The notes: a model not told the origin generated them from the sequence alone. 64,000 nucleotides of DNA from Lacibacter luteus (GCF_004118265.1 NZ_SDHW01000001.1:372001-436000), one strand, 5' to 3'; positions 26,218 to 36,685 are shown, numbered from the stretch's first letter. Program-made: numbers and translations.

Positions 26218-28701
26218 TTAATTATTTTTTCGTCCCCGCTTCTCTTTTTCTTCTTCCTCCTCCTCCTCATCATCCTCTTCTTTCACTTTTAAAAAAGCGC
26301 TGCGTCTTGGTGCGGGCATCGGCGAATCTTCTCCTTTTACCGTTTTCCAAACAATTTCACTGAAGATCAAATCGGGAATGCTGTCTTCTTTTTTAAAGTC
26401 GAAACTATTGCTGAGACGAGCAGTAGCTGTATTTTTTGTATTGCGGTCATTGAAGTTAATGTTCGCAGGCAATGCAACAAACGGTTTGTAATCGGCTTTT
26501 GCTGTAAATGAATTCCACATAGGCATTGCAGCAGCATCGTACTGGCTCATTGGCGGCAAACCAAGTATCAATTCCATTGTACGCAGCATGGACGATGTGG
26601 AATACATGGTATGATCTACATATCCACGTTTTACAAAAGGCCCGGCAACATAAGCGGTGGTCCTATGCGCATCTACATGATCGGGGCCATTCTGTGCATC
26701 ATCTTCAACAATAAACACTGCACATTCTTTCCAGACAGGACTGTTTGATAAATACTCAACAAATAAACCAACAGCAAGATCATTATCTGCAACATGTGCA
26801 AATGGCGTTGGTCTTCCGGTGCGTTGCCCTTCTGTATGATCGTTACCAAAACGAACGGTATTAAACTGCGGAACAGCATTAACTGCAATCAGCGAATCAA
26901 ACTCACGTTTCCATTGATAAAACCGGGTTGTATCCCGTATGGCGAGATCATAGCTTGCAAAATAGGGACACACATGATTCTCCAATACAGGAATATTGGG
27001 TTTACCATCATCTGCAAATTCTCCATAGGTACGATAGCTTACACCGGCACGCTTGCAATAATCCCAGATAAATCCTTTTTTCGGATTTGCAACAGCACGG
27101 TTGCCTTCGCCGGGATAAGTACCGCCTCTGCCACCATAACTGGTTACCCAGTTCTTTTCAAGATAATCAGTTGCATTTGCCGATGTACTCCAGTTATGTC
27201 CATCTGCACTGACCTCTCCATCTGCATAAAAATTATCAAGCAATACAAATTCATTCACCAACTTGTGTTGATTGGGTGTTACGTGCTTACCAAACAGCAA
27301 CAGACTTGTATCGCCGTTACCGCCGGGCACATCGCTCAAAACCTGATCGTATGTTCTGTTTTCTTTAATAAGATAAAACACATACTTAATCGGCGATACA
27401 CCACCAACCTTCATTGGTATAGGATTGCCAGCCTCACCTGCAGCATTCATTTCTTTTTCCTTGCTGTAAGGCGTATTGGTATAAACTGCTTTTGAATAAA
27501 CAGCCAGTGTTGCATCGTTGGGCTCATCAACTATCAAAAGTGTTCCTTTCATTAAACCACCAATATATCCCGAACGAACCCGTACAGTCGTATCGCCAAC
27601 ATGGTGTTCAACTGTCTGTTCAGGTTTTGTTGGATTAGGCCCTGTTGGATTTGCAAAAGATGAAAAACCTTTTCCGTTTGCAACAAACAATTTCTTACCG
27701 ATCACTTTAATATTGGAAGGATACCATCCAACCGGGATAAATCCTTTTGAACGGCTCTTACCAGCATTCGCTACATCAAATACAGCCAGGCAGTTATTAT
27801 CAGCATTTGCTACATATAAACTTTTTTCATTTGCAGACAGTGCAAGGCCATTCGCCGTTGATCCTGCAGGCGCATCAGGGTACAATGCTGTATTGAGTAC
27901 TTCCAATACTTTGCGTTGCTTAACATCAATAACGGAAACACTGTTATCGTTTGCATTGGCAACAAACAGCAACGAACCTTTCTTGTTCAGCAATAATTCG
28001 TTCGGGTTATCTCCTACCGGAATCCTTGTATCGATGCTGCGGTTAACTGTATTAAAAACAATTACAGCATCACCGCCCCACGAGGAAATGTAAAGCTCTT
28101 TCTTATCTGGCGACAGGATACATGCATACGCTTCGTTCTCCAAATTTTGTTGATGCAGAATTTTCTTTGTTGTCAGATCTACTACATACAACGCATTATT
28201 TTCTTTTGTTACAACATACAGCAGTCCTGCTTTATCGTCCAGCGAGATACCTGCAGGCGAAATTTTTACCGGCCACTTTTTACCTAAGACAATACTGTCT
28301 GTCAGTTTCAGTTTATTATTATTAATGCTGTATTGTAGTATCCAGTTATCGTTTCCGCCCGATGCATACAAAAATTTTTCATCGGCACTGAATGCAAGAC
28401 CGTACCACGATTTTGGAATAATGATACTGTGCAATATTTTTTCCGATTTCGGATCAATCAATTGAATACTCTGTACGCTTTGTCCATTGTTTGTAACAGC
28501 TATATACTTCTGCGTTTTTGAAACGGCAATATTCAACGGCAGATCACCCAGCGGCAACATTCTTCCTGCAGGAGACAAATGCCAGCCATTCGGCAAACGC
28601 ACTCTCGATTTATTTAATTGCTGCTCAAGCGTTGAACTTTGCTGGGCAAAAAGCGTTTGACCGATAATAAGAAGACTGAAAAGAAATTTAACTGATCGCA
28701 T
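26218..28701 (-). CDS. YncE-type beta-propeller / alkaline-phosphatase-like phosphoesterase fusion
   Basis: The 827-residue protein has a signal peptide (MRSVKFLFSLLIIGQTLFAQ). Next is a seven-bladed YncE-like propeller (about 30-370; ADEKFLYASGGND, LYVVDLTTKKILHQ, KGSLLFVANANDNSVSVID, LYVANADNNCLAVFD). A phosphoesterase domain follows (about 435-760; YVFYLIKENRTYDQVLSDVP, DNFYADGEVSADGHNWS, FIVEDDAQNGPDHVDAHRT). The latter belongs to the same broad class as phospholipase C/acid phosphatase. The last ~25 residues are a Glu/Asp-rich tail ending in lysine and arginine. Probably periplasmic. The substrate is unknown; the propeller may bind it or a partner. Confidence 0.87.
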   Translation of the reverse strand: MRSVKFLFSLLIIGQTLFAQQSSTLEQQLNKSRVRLPNGWHLSPAGRMLPLGDLPLNIAVSKTQKYIAVTNNGQSVQSIQLIDPKSEKILHSIIIPKSWYGLAFSADEKFLYASGGNDNWILQYSINNNKLKLTDSIVLGKKWPVKISPAGISLDDKAGLLYVVTKENNALYVVDLTTKKILHQQNLENEAYACILSPDKKELYISSWGGDAVIVFNTVNRSIDTRIPVGDNPNELLLNKKGSLLFVANANDNSVSVIDVKQRKVLEVLNTALYPDAPAGSTANGLALSANEKSLYVANADNNCLAVFDVANAGKSRSKGFIPVGWYPSNIKVIGKKLFVANGKGFSSFANPTGPNPTKPEQTVEHHVGDTTVRVRSGYIGGLMKGTLLIVDEPNDATLAVYSKAVYTNTPYSKEKEMNAAGEAGNPIPMKVGGVSPIKYVFYLIKENRTYDQVLSDVPGGNGDTSLLLFGKHVTPNQHKLVNEFVLLDNFYADGEVSADGHNWSTSANATDYLEKNWVTSYGGRGGTYPGEGNRAVANPKKGFIWDYCKRAGVSYRTYGEFADDGKPNIPVLENHVCPYFASYDLAIRDTTRFYQWKREFDSLIAVNAVPQFNTVRFGNDHTEGQRTGRPTPFAHVADNDLAVGLFVEYLSNSPVWKECAVFIVEDDAQNGPDHVDAHRTTAYVAGPFVKRGYVDHTMYSTSSMLRTMELILGLPPMSQYDAAAMPMWNSFTAKADYKPFVALPANINFNDRNTKNTATARLSNSFDFKKEDSIPDLIFSEIVWKTVKGEDSPMPAPRRSAFLKVKEEDDEEEEEEEKEKRGRKNN

Positions 28702-28939
28702 GATAAAAGATTATTTAGAACCTGAATATTCCCGACCTCAATGTCAACCGAAAGGTAGTAAACATTATGAAAGCCGGATGAATGTTGTGTGCATTAAACT
28801 GCAGTGTGACTGCTTACTGCTGTTTTAAAATTTGCTGCAATTTGTACAAACCTGCAAAACAACAATTGCAGTTCGTAAAAGATATTAATTCGTTAACATA
28901 GCAATGACATAGAATCGGCAACTTCGCTAAAATATTTTC

Positions 28940-30283
28940 TTGCAGCACACAGCATCAGCGTTTGGTAAGGATTTTTTATGGGGTGTAGCCATTGCTGCTG
29001 CACAAAACGAAGGCGCCTGGAATACCGATGGCCGTGGCCCTTCTATCTGGGATGTATTTGCACGCCGTCAGGGTAAAATAAAAGGAGGCGGCAAACCAAC
29101 CGACAACTGCGATTTTTATCACCGTTACAAAGATGATCTTCTGCTCGTAAAAGCTTTAGGCTTCAACGTATTTCGCTTTTCGTTCTCGTGGAGCCGCATT
29201 TTTCCCGATGGCATTGGCAAAGTAAATAAAGAAGGCGTTGCATTTTATCATAAGTTGATCGATGAATGTTTGCAACTCGACTTAATTCCTTTTGTTACGA
29301 TCTATCATTGGGATCTGCCGCAGGCATTACAGAAAGAAGGCGGCTGGACAAGTGTACACATGCTGAAATGGTTTACCCGTTATGCAACTTTTTTAGCAGA
29401 AGAATTTGGCAGCAAAGTAAAACACTGGATCGTATTGAATGAGCCGATGGGTTTTACTTCGCTTGGATATATGCTGGGCAAACATGCACCGGGCAAAACA
29501 GGATTGGAAAACTTTTTTCCGGCTATTCATAACGCTGTGCTTGCACAAGCCGAAGGTGGACGTATTGTTCGAAAACATGTGCGCAATGCAGTGATCGGCA
29601 CCAGTTTTTCCTGCAGCGAGGTTATGCCCTTTACAAATAAGAAAGAAGATATTGAAGCAGCAAAACGTTTGGACATTTTGCTGAACCGCTTGTTTATTGA
29701 ACCAACGCTTGGCCGCAATTATCCGCATGATGATTTTCCATTGATGGATAAACTGCACATGCAAACAAAAGCATGGCGCTATACCGATCGCATGCAGTTT
29801 GATTTTGATTTCATTGGTATACAGAATTATTTCTCCGTAACGGTAAAACACAATGCACTTGTACCCTATATACAGGGAACTGAAGTAACCGCAAAAACAA
29901 GAAAGGTTCCCCATACGGCTTTGGGTTGGGAAATCAATTCCGATTCGTTTTACCGCATGCTGAAGCGTTACTGGAATTACGGTTCGGTAAAATCGATCAT
30001 TGTTTCGGAAAACGGCGCCAGTTTTAAAGATGTTGTGAAGAACGGAGCGATTAACGACAATGAACGTATTGCCTATTTTAAACAATACCTGGCAGCCGTA
30101 CACAAAGCAAAACAGGAAGGAGTTAAAGTGCAAGGCTATTTTGCCTGGACGTTGATGGATAATTTTGAATGGAACGAAGGCTTTAATGCACGGTTCGGAT
30201 TAGTGCATGTTGATTTCAACACACAACTACGAACCATTAAAGACAGTGGTTACTGGTGGCGAAATTTCCTCTTGGCAAAATAA
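28940..30283 (+). CDS. GH1 beta-glucosidase/beta-glycosidase
   Basis: The 447-residue enzyme has the GH1 landmarks: FGKDFLWGVAIAAAQNEG, ISIWDVF-like GPSIWDVFARR, FNVFRFSFSWSRIFPDGIG, FVTIYHWDLPQAL, the acid/base motif VLNEPMGF and the nucleophile motif IIVSENGAS, then GYFAWTLMDNFEW. No signal peptide is visible, so it is probably cytoplasmic and cleaves imported beta-glucosides. An in-frame stop at 28928-28930 leaves no upstream ATG; the first codon compatible with the conserved N-terminus is TTG at 28940. It is the only plus-strand gene between 7.8 and 40.7 kb and interrupts the minus-strand run. Confidence 0.93.
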   Translation: MQHTASAFGKDFLWGVAIAAAQNEGAWNTDGRGPSIWDVFARRQGKIKGGGKPTDNCDFYHRYKDDLLLVKALGFNVFRFSFSWSRIFPDGIGKVNKEGVAFYHKLIDECLQLDLIPFVTIYHWDLPQALQKEGGWTSVHMLKWFTRYATFLAEEFGSKVKHWIVLNEPMGFTSLGYMLGKHAPGKTGLENFFPAIHNAVLAQAEGGRIVRKHVRNAVIGTSFSCSEVMPFTNKKEDIEAAKRLDILLNRLFIEPTLGRNYPHDDFPLMDKLHMQTKAWRYTDRMQFDFDFIGIQNYFSVTVKHNALVPYIQGTEVTAKTRKVPHTALGWEINSDSFYRMLKRYWNYGSVKSIIVSENGASFKDVVKNGAINDNERIAYFKQYLAAVHKAKQEGVKVQGYFAWTLMDNFEWNEGFNARFGLVHVDFNTQLRTIKDSGYWWRNFLLAK

Positions 30284-30295
30284 GTATACAAAAAG

Positions 30296-30326
30296 AAAAA
30301 CCGGTTGAAATACAACCGGTTTTTTT
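30296..30326. terminator. Bidirectional terminator hairpin
   Basis: AAAAACCGGTTG (30296-30307) pairs with CAACCGGTTTTT (30313-30324) around a 5-base loop, with T-runs on both strands. It lies between the convergent GH1 and DUF5689 genes. Confidence 0.85.
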
Positions 30327-30344
30327 ATTGTTTTCACTTACAGG

Positions 30345-31871
30345 TTATTGCAGTTTAGTTGCTCCTTCGCCTTCTATTTCACTCAACACAGATGTTTTTG
30401 TAAGCAGAATATTATTTTGTGCTCTTGCTTTCATCCAACGGCCTAATGCAACATTATACTCCCCACCCATCTTATAAAAATAACCACGGTCTGCTGTTGT
30501 GTAGGCCATGTTAAGCGTATTCGATCCGCTTCTGTAAAAAGGTTGCTCTTCCAGTGTAATCGGATTTTTTATATCGTACCAATCAGTGTTAGCAATACGA
30601 TAGCCCATAGGAGAAGGTGTTGGCGTATACAAACTTCCACCTGTAGCAACAAACAATACATCAACAGGAACAGATGCTGCTGTAACAGTTGTGCCTGCAA
30701 ACACTGCAAGGCCTGATGCGTTACCGCTATTGGCAAACAATCCACCTGTTTTTGTACCAAAGCCATCGCCATTGTTTACAGTATAATCAAATGCACGGAT
30801 CCAGTTTACGTTGCTGATGCTGGTTGACGATGGACCATTGATCATTTTAGTTGTACCTCCTACATAAAAGAAGGTTCCTTTTGCTGCCGTGCCCGAAGTA
30901 AGATTGATCTTATAGGTACGCATGCTGCCCGTAGCCCATCCGTTTCCGGGATAACCGGTTGGTGTGGATGCATTGGCATTGTTGGTAACAACAACTGAGA
31001 ACGGTGTTGCTGCAAAATCAATATCACGGGTAGCCATAAACTGCATGTACTCATAGTTGCCGTCGCCACCTGCAACATCGCTGATGAAACCTGTAATTAA
31101 AACCGGTGCAACATCAATGGTTGAGCTTAATATAACCACATCGCTTGCTTTACGCATGTTCAATTGCGGTACTAAAACCTTATCAGCTGTTTGCTGATTA
31201 AAGACAATGCCATAAAAGTTTGCAAGAAAAGGAACTGCATTATTTGCAAAGGCTGCAGTGGAGGCTGTGTGCAGTTTCAACTCACCAAAACCATCGTTGA
31301 GTAATTTATCACCGCTCAAAACATCTGTTGGTGCAGGTGCAGGATTAAATCCACCTTTCACCACAACGATCAATGTACTTTCATATTTATCCGGATTTGC
31401 AAGTACAAGATTAGAAGGCACTCTGTTTACAGCAATTGCTTTTCCGGATGCTACTTTTGTAACTGCTGGTTCTTTTACTCCTGCAATCTGTAAAATACCG
31501 TTCTCTCTTTTTAACACAGCTCCTTCCACATCAACTATAATTGAATCGCCCGGAACATAGTTTGCAGCCGCAGCACCTAATGCAATTGAAATTCCACGCA
31601 ACTCCGATAAACGACGGCGATCCTGCATTACCAATAAACCGGCAGGCATATTTCCTTCTGCATGATCGGAAACAACAACGCCTGTAATTTTCGTTGAACC
31701 ATACATTTTTTTTGATGTAAGTGTTACATCGGTTCCTTTGTACAGATCACGCACATCAAACAATGCAATGTAGGGGCTGATCTTTGCACCGGGGTAGGTC
31801 TTGTCTTTTGCACAACCAGTTAACCCAACAAGTGCAGCTATAAAAAGAAAAACTATAATTATTTGTTTCAT
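30345..31871 (-). CDS. DUF5689-type lipoprotein, SusCD accessory
   Basis: The ATG at 31871 (MKQIIIVFLFIAALVGLTGC) gives a 508-residue lipoprotein with a clear lipobox; the open frame upstream lacks signal features. The N-terminal ~230 residues (YIALFDVRDLYKGTDVTL, GVVVSDHAEGNMPAGLLVMQ, GDSIIVDVEGAVLKRENG, LQIAGV) resemble DUF5689, an OB-fold-like domain common in Bacteroidota. The rest is beta-rich, with no motif I can name. It follows susD by 44 bases and completes a susC-susD-DUF5689 operon, so it is probably a surface-exposed lipoprotein helping capture the same substrate, possibly a polymer. That role is inference. Confidence 0.75.
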   Translation of the reverse strand: MKQIIIVFLFIAALVGLTGCAKDKTYPGAKISPYIALFDVRDLYKGTDVTLTSKKMYGSTKITGVVVSDHAEGNMPAGLLVMQDRRRLSELRGISIALGAAAANYVPGDSIIVDVEGAVLKRENGILQIAGVKEPAVTKVASGKAIAVNRVPSNLVLANPDKYESTLIVVVKGGFNPAPAPTDVLSGDKLLNDGFGELKLHTASTAAFANNAVPFLANFYGIVFNQQTADKVLVPQLNMRKASDVVILSSTIDVAPVLITGFISDVAGGDGNYEYMQFMATRDIDFAATPFSVVVTNNANASTPTGYPGNGWATGSMRTYKINLTSGTAAKGTFFYVGGTTKMINGPSSTSISNVNWIRAFDYTVNNGDGFGTKTGGLFANSGNASGLAVFAGTTVTAASVPVDVLFVATGGSLYTPTPSPMGYRIANTDWYDIKNPITLEEQPFYRSGSNTLNMAYTTADRGYFYKMGGEYNVALGRWMKARAQNNILLTKTSVLSEIEGEGATKLQ

Positions 31872-31915
31872 TGTTCTGTTTTTTGAATACACATCAAGAA
31901 TTACATCAGGTTTGC

Positions 31916-33460
31916 TTATGGTTTCTGCCACCACACTTTTGTTGAAATAAGATCGGGTCCCTGTTCTGCAATTGCTGCTTTATAGTTTGTAGGATTTGCA
32001 GATTGTACATAAACAGGATACGTCATACGTGCAGGCATTTCGCCATTGTTGCGTAACCCTGCTCCTTTCGGTAACACAGGATAACCTGTGCGTCTGTATT
32101 CAAACCATTGTTGCAGATCGGCAAGAAAAAGTGCGTAGTATTTCTGCAGATGAATGCGCTGCATTTTATCTTCAATTGCTGCTGCATTATCCCACTGCAT
32201 ATCTGCAGCAGCAAGATGCGTTCTGATATCGTTCGGCAATCCTGTTTGTGAGTTGATAATTGTTGGCCACAAAGGCAACCACAGTGTAATGCTGTTTAAC
32301 GCCCCGTTGTTATAATAAGTTTCTGCAGAACCAGTAATCCATCCTTTGGCTGCAGCTTCTGCAAGAATAAACTGCATCTCAGCATAGTTCATCATCATAC
32401 CTGCCATTGGTTCTGTTTGCAATGAAACAGCAGAAGTCATTGAATAGAAATAGGATTTCTTGATTGGATTTTCTCCTGCTGCATAACCACTGTTAATGCC
32501 CAAATATGCACCTGAGTAAGGAGCAATACCCCAACGGTTAAAACCTCCGCTGCCGTAAGTTGGAATATCGATACGTGGATCGTTCCAGTCAACTAAATTC
32601 TGAATAAAAAAAGTTGCTAACCCGGGCTGACGAAAATCCTGCTCCCGTACCGCAACCAGTGGCGATGTATAAGGCGCAATACCCGTCCAGCGTAAAATTG
32701 CCGATTCATCATTACTTGCAATAACCGGGTAACTTGATGCATTTGTTTCAACGATCTGCTTGATTTTTACAATTGCATCAGCCGAAGCTTCTGCTTTGCC
32801 CGAAACACGCAAGAGCAAACGCAGGTATAACGAGTTGCCGAATTTGCGCCAGCGTGAAACGTTACCATAATACACAGGATCGCTTGCTGCTACAATTGCT
32901 GTGTTTGCAGAAAGTAATGTATTGGCTGTTTCCAGCTTTTGAAATATATCCAGGTAAATATCTTTCTGCTTATCAAATGCAGGCTCGTAACGTAACGAAT
33001 CTTTTGCCTGGTTCGATTGTGAATAAGGAATATCGCCATAAGTATCTGTAAGAATAGAATAGATCCACGATTGACAGATAAGCGATATACCCATGTACGA
33101 TTTGTTGTAGTTACCTGAAGCCGTATCGCTTGCCATGCGGTAAATGTCTTTGAAGTTGGTTAACTCCGAATACAAACCATTGTACAGGTAATCGGCCCAT
33201 GTAGAACGGAAGTCGTAACGAAACACCTGCCCTTCGGCTTCACTCATGTTTACAGTAACCTGCATCAGTTCATTTGTAAAATTGCGGTTACGGATCATAT
33301 TATAGTTCATTGCTCCTGTAAGTGCAGGCGCAAGTAATTGCTGCGGTAATGCAAAAGCAATGTTGTTGTTGTCTGTGTTGAGATCCTGAAAACCTTTTGT
33401 ACACGACGACAGCGCAATGCTGCAGAACAACACAACTGCAAATAATTTATAGTTCTTCAT
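31916..33460 (-). CDS. SusD/RagB-family lipoprotein
   Basis: The 514-residue protein has a lipoprotein signal (MKNYKLFAVVLFCSIALSSC) and SusD-family features: QSWIYSILTDTYGDIPYSQS, a TPR-like helical core (YLDIFQKLETANTLL, RWRKFGNSLYLRLLLRVSGK), YAEMQFILAEAAAKGW and WFEYRRTGYPVLP. It would cap the SusC barrel encoded 21 bases upstream and bind the ligand. It shares layout with the interrupted SusD at 10594-12149 but is intact. Confidence 0.95.
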   Translation of the reverse strand: MKNYKLFAVVLFCSIALSSCTKGFQDLNTDNNNIAFALPQQLLAPALTGAMNYNMIRNRNFTNELMQVTVNMSEAEGQVFRYDFRSTWADYLYNGLYSELTNFKDIYRMASDTASGNYNKSYMGISLICQSWIYSILTDTYGDIPYSQSNQAKDSLRYEPAFDKQKDIYLDIFQKLETANTLLSANTAIVAASDPVYYGNVSRWRKFGNSLYLRLLLRVSGKAEASADAIVKIKQIVETNASSYPVIASNDESAILRWTGIAPYTSPLVAVREQDFRQPGLATFFIQNLVDWNDPRIDIPTYGSGGFNRWGIAPYSGAYLGINSGYAAGENPIKKSYFYSMTSAVSLQTEPMAGMMMNYAEMQFILAEAAAKGWITGSAETYYNNGALNSITLWLPLWPTIINSQTGLPNDIRTHLAAADMQWDNAAAIEDKMQRIHLQKYYALFLADLQQWFEYRRTGYPVLPKGAGLRNNGEMPARMTYPVYVQSANPTNYKAAIAEQGPDLISTKVWWQKP

Positions 33461-33481
33461 TTGTAATAATCTTTAAATGGT

Positions 33482-36400
33482 TTAAAATGCAACTATGAGG
33501 TTAACACCCATTGTGCGTGTTGAAGGAAACTGACCTGTTTCGAAACCTCTTACAATATCAGTTCCGCTGAGTGTACCAAATTCGGGATCGAACATGGGCC
33601 ATGGCGACCAGATAAACAGATCACGACCATACACACCCAGTGTTGCTTTTTGCAATTTTAATTTTTGTACAAGTTTTGAATGCAGTGTGTAATCGAAACG
33701 TATTTCACGAAATTTAAAAAAGTCGGTACTGAAGGTGCTTCCTTCTGCATTATCTGCACCATAGTGTGAACGGTAATATTCATCAATGTTTGTAGCAATT
33801 ACATCGTTGGTTCTGTACTTTCCATCAGCTGTCATTAACACGCCATTACCGATGATACCATTATAGCGGCCGGGTAATGTGTTTTTTGTTTTGCCCTGTT
33901 CTGCCATTTTGTAGTGCATCAGCGAATGTGCTACACCACCGATCTGTGCATCGAACAGGAAACTCAAACGGAGTTGTTTATACGTAAACTCGTTGGTGAT
34001 ACCGAATTTATATTTAGGGATCGTATTACCGAGATAGACTACATCCTGCGAAATAAGAGCATTACCGGTTAATGTATCATACACCACCTGCCCGTCGGGA
34101 GAGCGAACATAACCACGACCATACAGATCGCCCATACTGCCGCCAACTTTTGCAACAATTTGTCCGCCTGCAACAGGGCCTGTTTGTAATACTACCGAAC
34201 TGTCAAGTAATTCTTTAATCTGATTTCTGTTGGTTGAAAACACAACACCAACATTCCAGTTAAAACCGTTCTTCGATTTTACAGGCGAACCATTTAATGC
34301 AACTTCAACACCGCTGTTGTTTACACGACCTGCATTAATTAACACTTGTGTAAAGCCCGATGAACGATCGAGAATTCTGCGTAAGTGCTGATCCTTTGTA
34401 CTGCCGGTATACACAGCAACATCAAGGCTTAACCTGTTCTTAAACATTTTTAATTCGGCACCTGCTTCGTACGAAGTTGTTCTTAACGGACGAAGATTGG
34501 GGTTAGCCAACAGCGCAGGTGTTTGTAAACCGCCTGCAAACAAACTTCCTGCAGATTCGTAATTGTATGCAGTTAAGTATGGATTGGTACCGCCACTACC
34601 AACACTCGATGCAGAGAAACGAACTTTAGCATAGTTGATGTGCCTTGGCAACCTTGTTACGTTCGATAAAATAAAACTCATATTGGCAGATGGATAGAAG
34701 AACCCTGCATTTGATGTACGCTCGGGTGTTGCCAATACACTGTTCCAATCCTGACGTGCTGTTAAATCGAGGAACAGATATTTATCGTACGATGCTGTGA
34801 GCAATCCGTAAAAACTGTTGATGCCGTAACGACTTCCATAAGGCATACTAACCAACGGACCAGCTGAGTTTGCAAAAGAATATAAGCCGGGATAGATCAA
34901 CGAATCTGCACGTGTTTCATCACGCTTGTATTTGTTGCGTAACAAACTGCCACCACCCATAACAGAAAGATCAATATGCGATCCGATCTTCTGGTTGTAC
35001 TTCAGTAAAAAGTCGGCACTTATTTCACTTGAGAAAATATTCTGCGTACGTAAACTTCCTTTGGTAAGTTTTGACCCCGTATCGTACGGACGTTTTTGTG
35101 CACGTTCTTCGTATGCCTGGTCAACAGATGTTCTTACCTGCAGACTTAAATCTTTTGTAAGTGTATAGTTTGCCTGGATATTACCTGTAACGCCATGACG
35201 GTTGGTACTGTTTAAAAACTCATATGCAATAGCATATGGATTTTCGGGGAAGCTGCTGAAGGGAAACATGATTTTTTTATTCTCCTGCCCATTTGCCCAA
35301 TAGTTTTTTAACCAGCTTGGGTCTGCACTTGGCTGCCAGAAAATATACCAGTACATGATCGACTGATTACCGTAACCTGCACCGGGTAAATTATCACTCC
35401 ATTTATTGGTGTAGTTTACTTTAGCACTGATCTGCAACTTGTCATTCACTTTCGAATTAACCGATAAAGCAACGGTGTTCCGTTTGTAACCGGTGTTTGG
35501 AGTAATCCAATCGTTCAGCACATTCGTCATTGAAAAACGTGCAGTTGTTTTATCGGTACCACCATCCACACTAATTGAATTGGTGATTGTTTTGCCTGTG
35601 TTGAAATAACTGTTTACACCATTCTTATACGGTCTCCATTCTGTACGTTGTGTTCCCTGCGCCTGTGTAACAGGATCAAATTGATAAAACTGTTGTCCGT
35701 TGAAACGTGGACCATAAGCAGAACTTGTACTGCTTGTACTTGCACCATCTGCAGATGCACCGTATGAATAATAAGCAGCACCGGCAAGACCTTGACCATA
35801 CTCATATTGCAGATCGGGCCAGCGGTTTACCTGCTCCATTGAAACATTGGAGCTAAAGGTTACACCTAAACCTTTACGTTTAGAACTGCCCGATTTTGTT
35901 GTGATGATTACAGCACCATTTGCACCACGTTGTCCATACAATGCAGCAGCGCCCGGGCCTTTTAATACAGTTACTGATTCAATGTCTTCCGGATTAAGAT
36001 CGTTTAAGCTGCTGCCATAATCCGCAGGCATGTTATCGCTGCCTGTACCGTATACTACTTCGCCTGCTATTGCACTGCGACGACCACTACCCTGATTGAT
36101 TACAACACCATCGACAACGATCAATGCTTCGTTGTCGCCTGTAAGATTATTTTCTCCACGAAGAATGATTTTATTTGTTCCTGTTGGGCCACTTCCCGAA
36201 CGCACCATATTTAACCCTGCAACTTTGCCCGACAACGCATCGATCCAGTTTGCAGATTTTGCATCGGTCAGTTGTTCGTTATCAATTGTTGTTGCTGAAT
36301 AACCGAGTGCCATTTGCTTACGTGTAATACCCAACGCTGTTACAACAACCCCTTCGAGTTCTTTTGCAGATGACTTTAATAAAATATTGCGAATGCGTTG

Positions 36401-36685
36401 GCTCTCATTTGCAACAAAACGATGCTCCTCGTATGATACAGCTGAAAAAACAATAGTTGTTCCTTTTGCTACCGATACTGTATAGCTTCCATCTTCACTT
36501 GTAATAAATAATGATTTTTTCCCTGCAACAGCTACAGTAACACCTGCAAGCCCTTTGTTTGTTTCTGCATCTTTAACAACGCCGGATATAACTACTGTTG
36601 CATTTGTTTGCTGCGCCTGTGTTGAACCCGAAAAGATAAGAAGTAGAAAAACGAAACTAAGGCTTACATAAAAAGAAAGCTTCAT
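33482..36685 (-). CDS. SusC/RagA TonB-linked outer-membrane protein
   Basis: The 1067-residue protein has a signal peptide (LSFVFLLLIFSGSTQAQ), a carboxypeptidase-regulatory-like N-terminal domain (GVVKDAETNKGLAGVTVAVA), a plug (DALSGKVAGLNMVRSGSGP, DIESVTVLKGPGAAALYGQR) and a beta-barrel ending in LIVAF. Unlike the SusC at 12249 it has no STN domain and no FecI/FecR neighbours, so it should not act through that pathway. It heads a susC-susD-DUF5689 operon. The substrate is not evident; no dedicated hydrolase is in the same transcription unit. Confidence 0.95.
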   Translation of the reverse strand: MKLSFYVSLSFVFLLLIFSGSTQAQQTNATVVISGVVKDAETNKGLAGVTVAVAGKKSLFITSEDGSYTVSVAKGTTIVFSAVSYEEHRFVANESQRIRNILLKSSAKELEGVVVTALGITRKQMALGYSATTIDNEQLTDAKSANWIDALSGKVAGLNMVRSGSGPTGTNKIILRGENNLTGDNEALIVVDGVVINQGSGRRSAIAGEVVYGTGSDNMPADYGSSLNDLNPEDIESVTVLKGPGAAALYGQRGANGAVIITTKSGSSKRKGLGVTFSSNVSMEQVNRWPDLQYEYGQGLAGAAYYSYGASADGASTSSTSSAYGPRFNGQQFYQFDPVTQAQGTQRTEWRPYKNGVNSYFNTGKTITNSISVDGGTDKTTARFSMTNVLNDWITPNTGYKRNTVALSVNSKVNDKLQISAKVNYTNKWSDNLPGAGYGNQSIMYWYIFWQPSADPSWLKNYWANGQENKKIMFPFSSFPENPYAIAYEFLNSTNRHGVTGNIQANYTLTKDLSLQVRTSVDQAYEERAQKRPYDTGSKLTKGSLRTQNIFSSEISADFLLKYNQKIGSHIDLSVMGGGSLLRNKYKRDETRADSLIYPGLYSFANSAGPLVSMPYGSRYGINSFYGLLTASYDKYLFLDLTARQDWNSVLATPERTSNAGFFYPSANMSFILSNVTRLPRHINYAKVRFSASSVGSGGTNPYLTAYNYESAGSLFAGGLQTPALLANPNLRPLRTTSYEAGAELKMFKNRLSLDVAVYTGSTKDQHLRRILDRSSGFTQVLINAGRVNNSGVEVALNGSPVKSKNGFNWNVGVVFSTNRNQIKELLDSSVVLQTGPVAGGQIVAKVGGSMGDLYGRGYVRSPDGQVVYDTLTGNALISQDVVYLGNTIPKYKFGITNEFTYKQLRLSFLFDAQIGGVAHSLMHYKMAEQGKTKNTLPGRYNGIIGNGVLMTADGKYRTNDVIATNIDEYYRSHYGADNAEGSTFSTDFFKFREIRFDYTLHSKLVQKLKLQKATLGVYGRDLFIWSPWPMFDPEFGTLSGTDIVRGFETGQFPSTRTMGVNLIVAF

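Noticed and set aside
26794-27495. 233-codon plus-strand open frame inside the phosphoesterase gene
   Set aside because: Antisense shadow of a clear two-domain protein, with no recognisable domain of its own.
29393-30133. 246-codon minus-strand open frame opposite the GH1 gene
   Set aside because: It is fully antisense to an intact GH1 gene with all catalytic motifs, and its composition (rich in Cys, Phe and Ile) is typical of shadow frames.
36096-36302. Small plus-strand frame in the susC plug region
   Set aside because: Antisense to the strongly conserved TonB plug.
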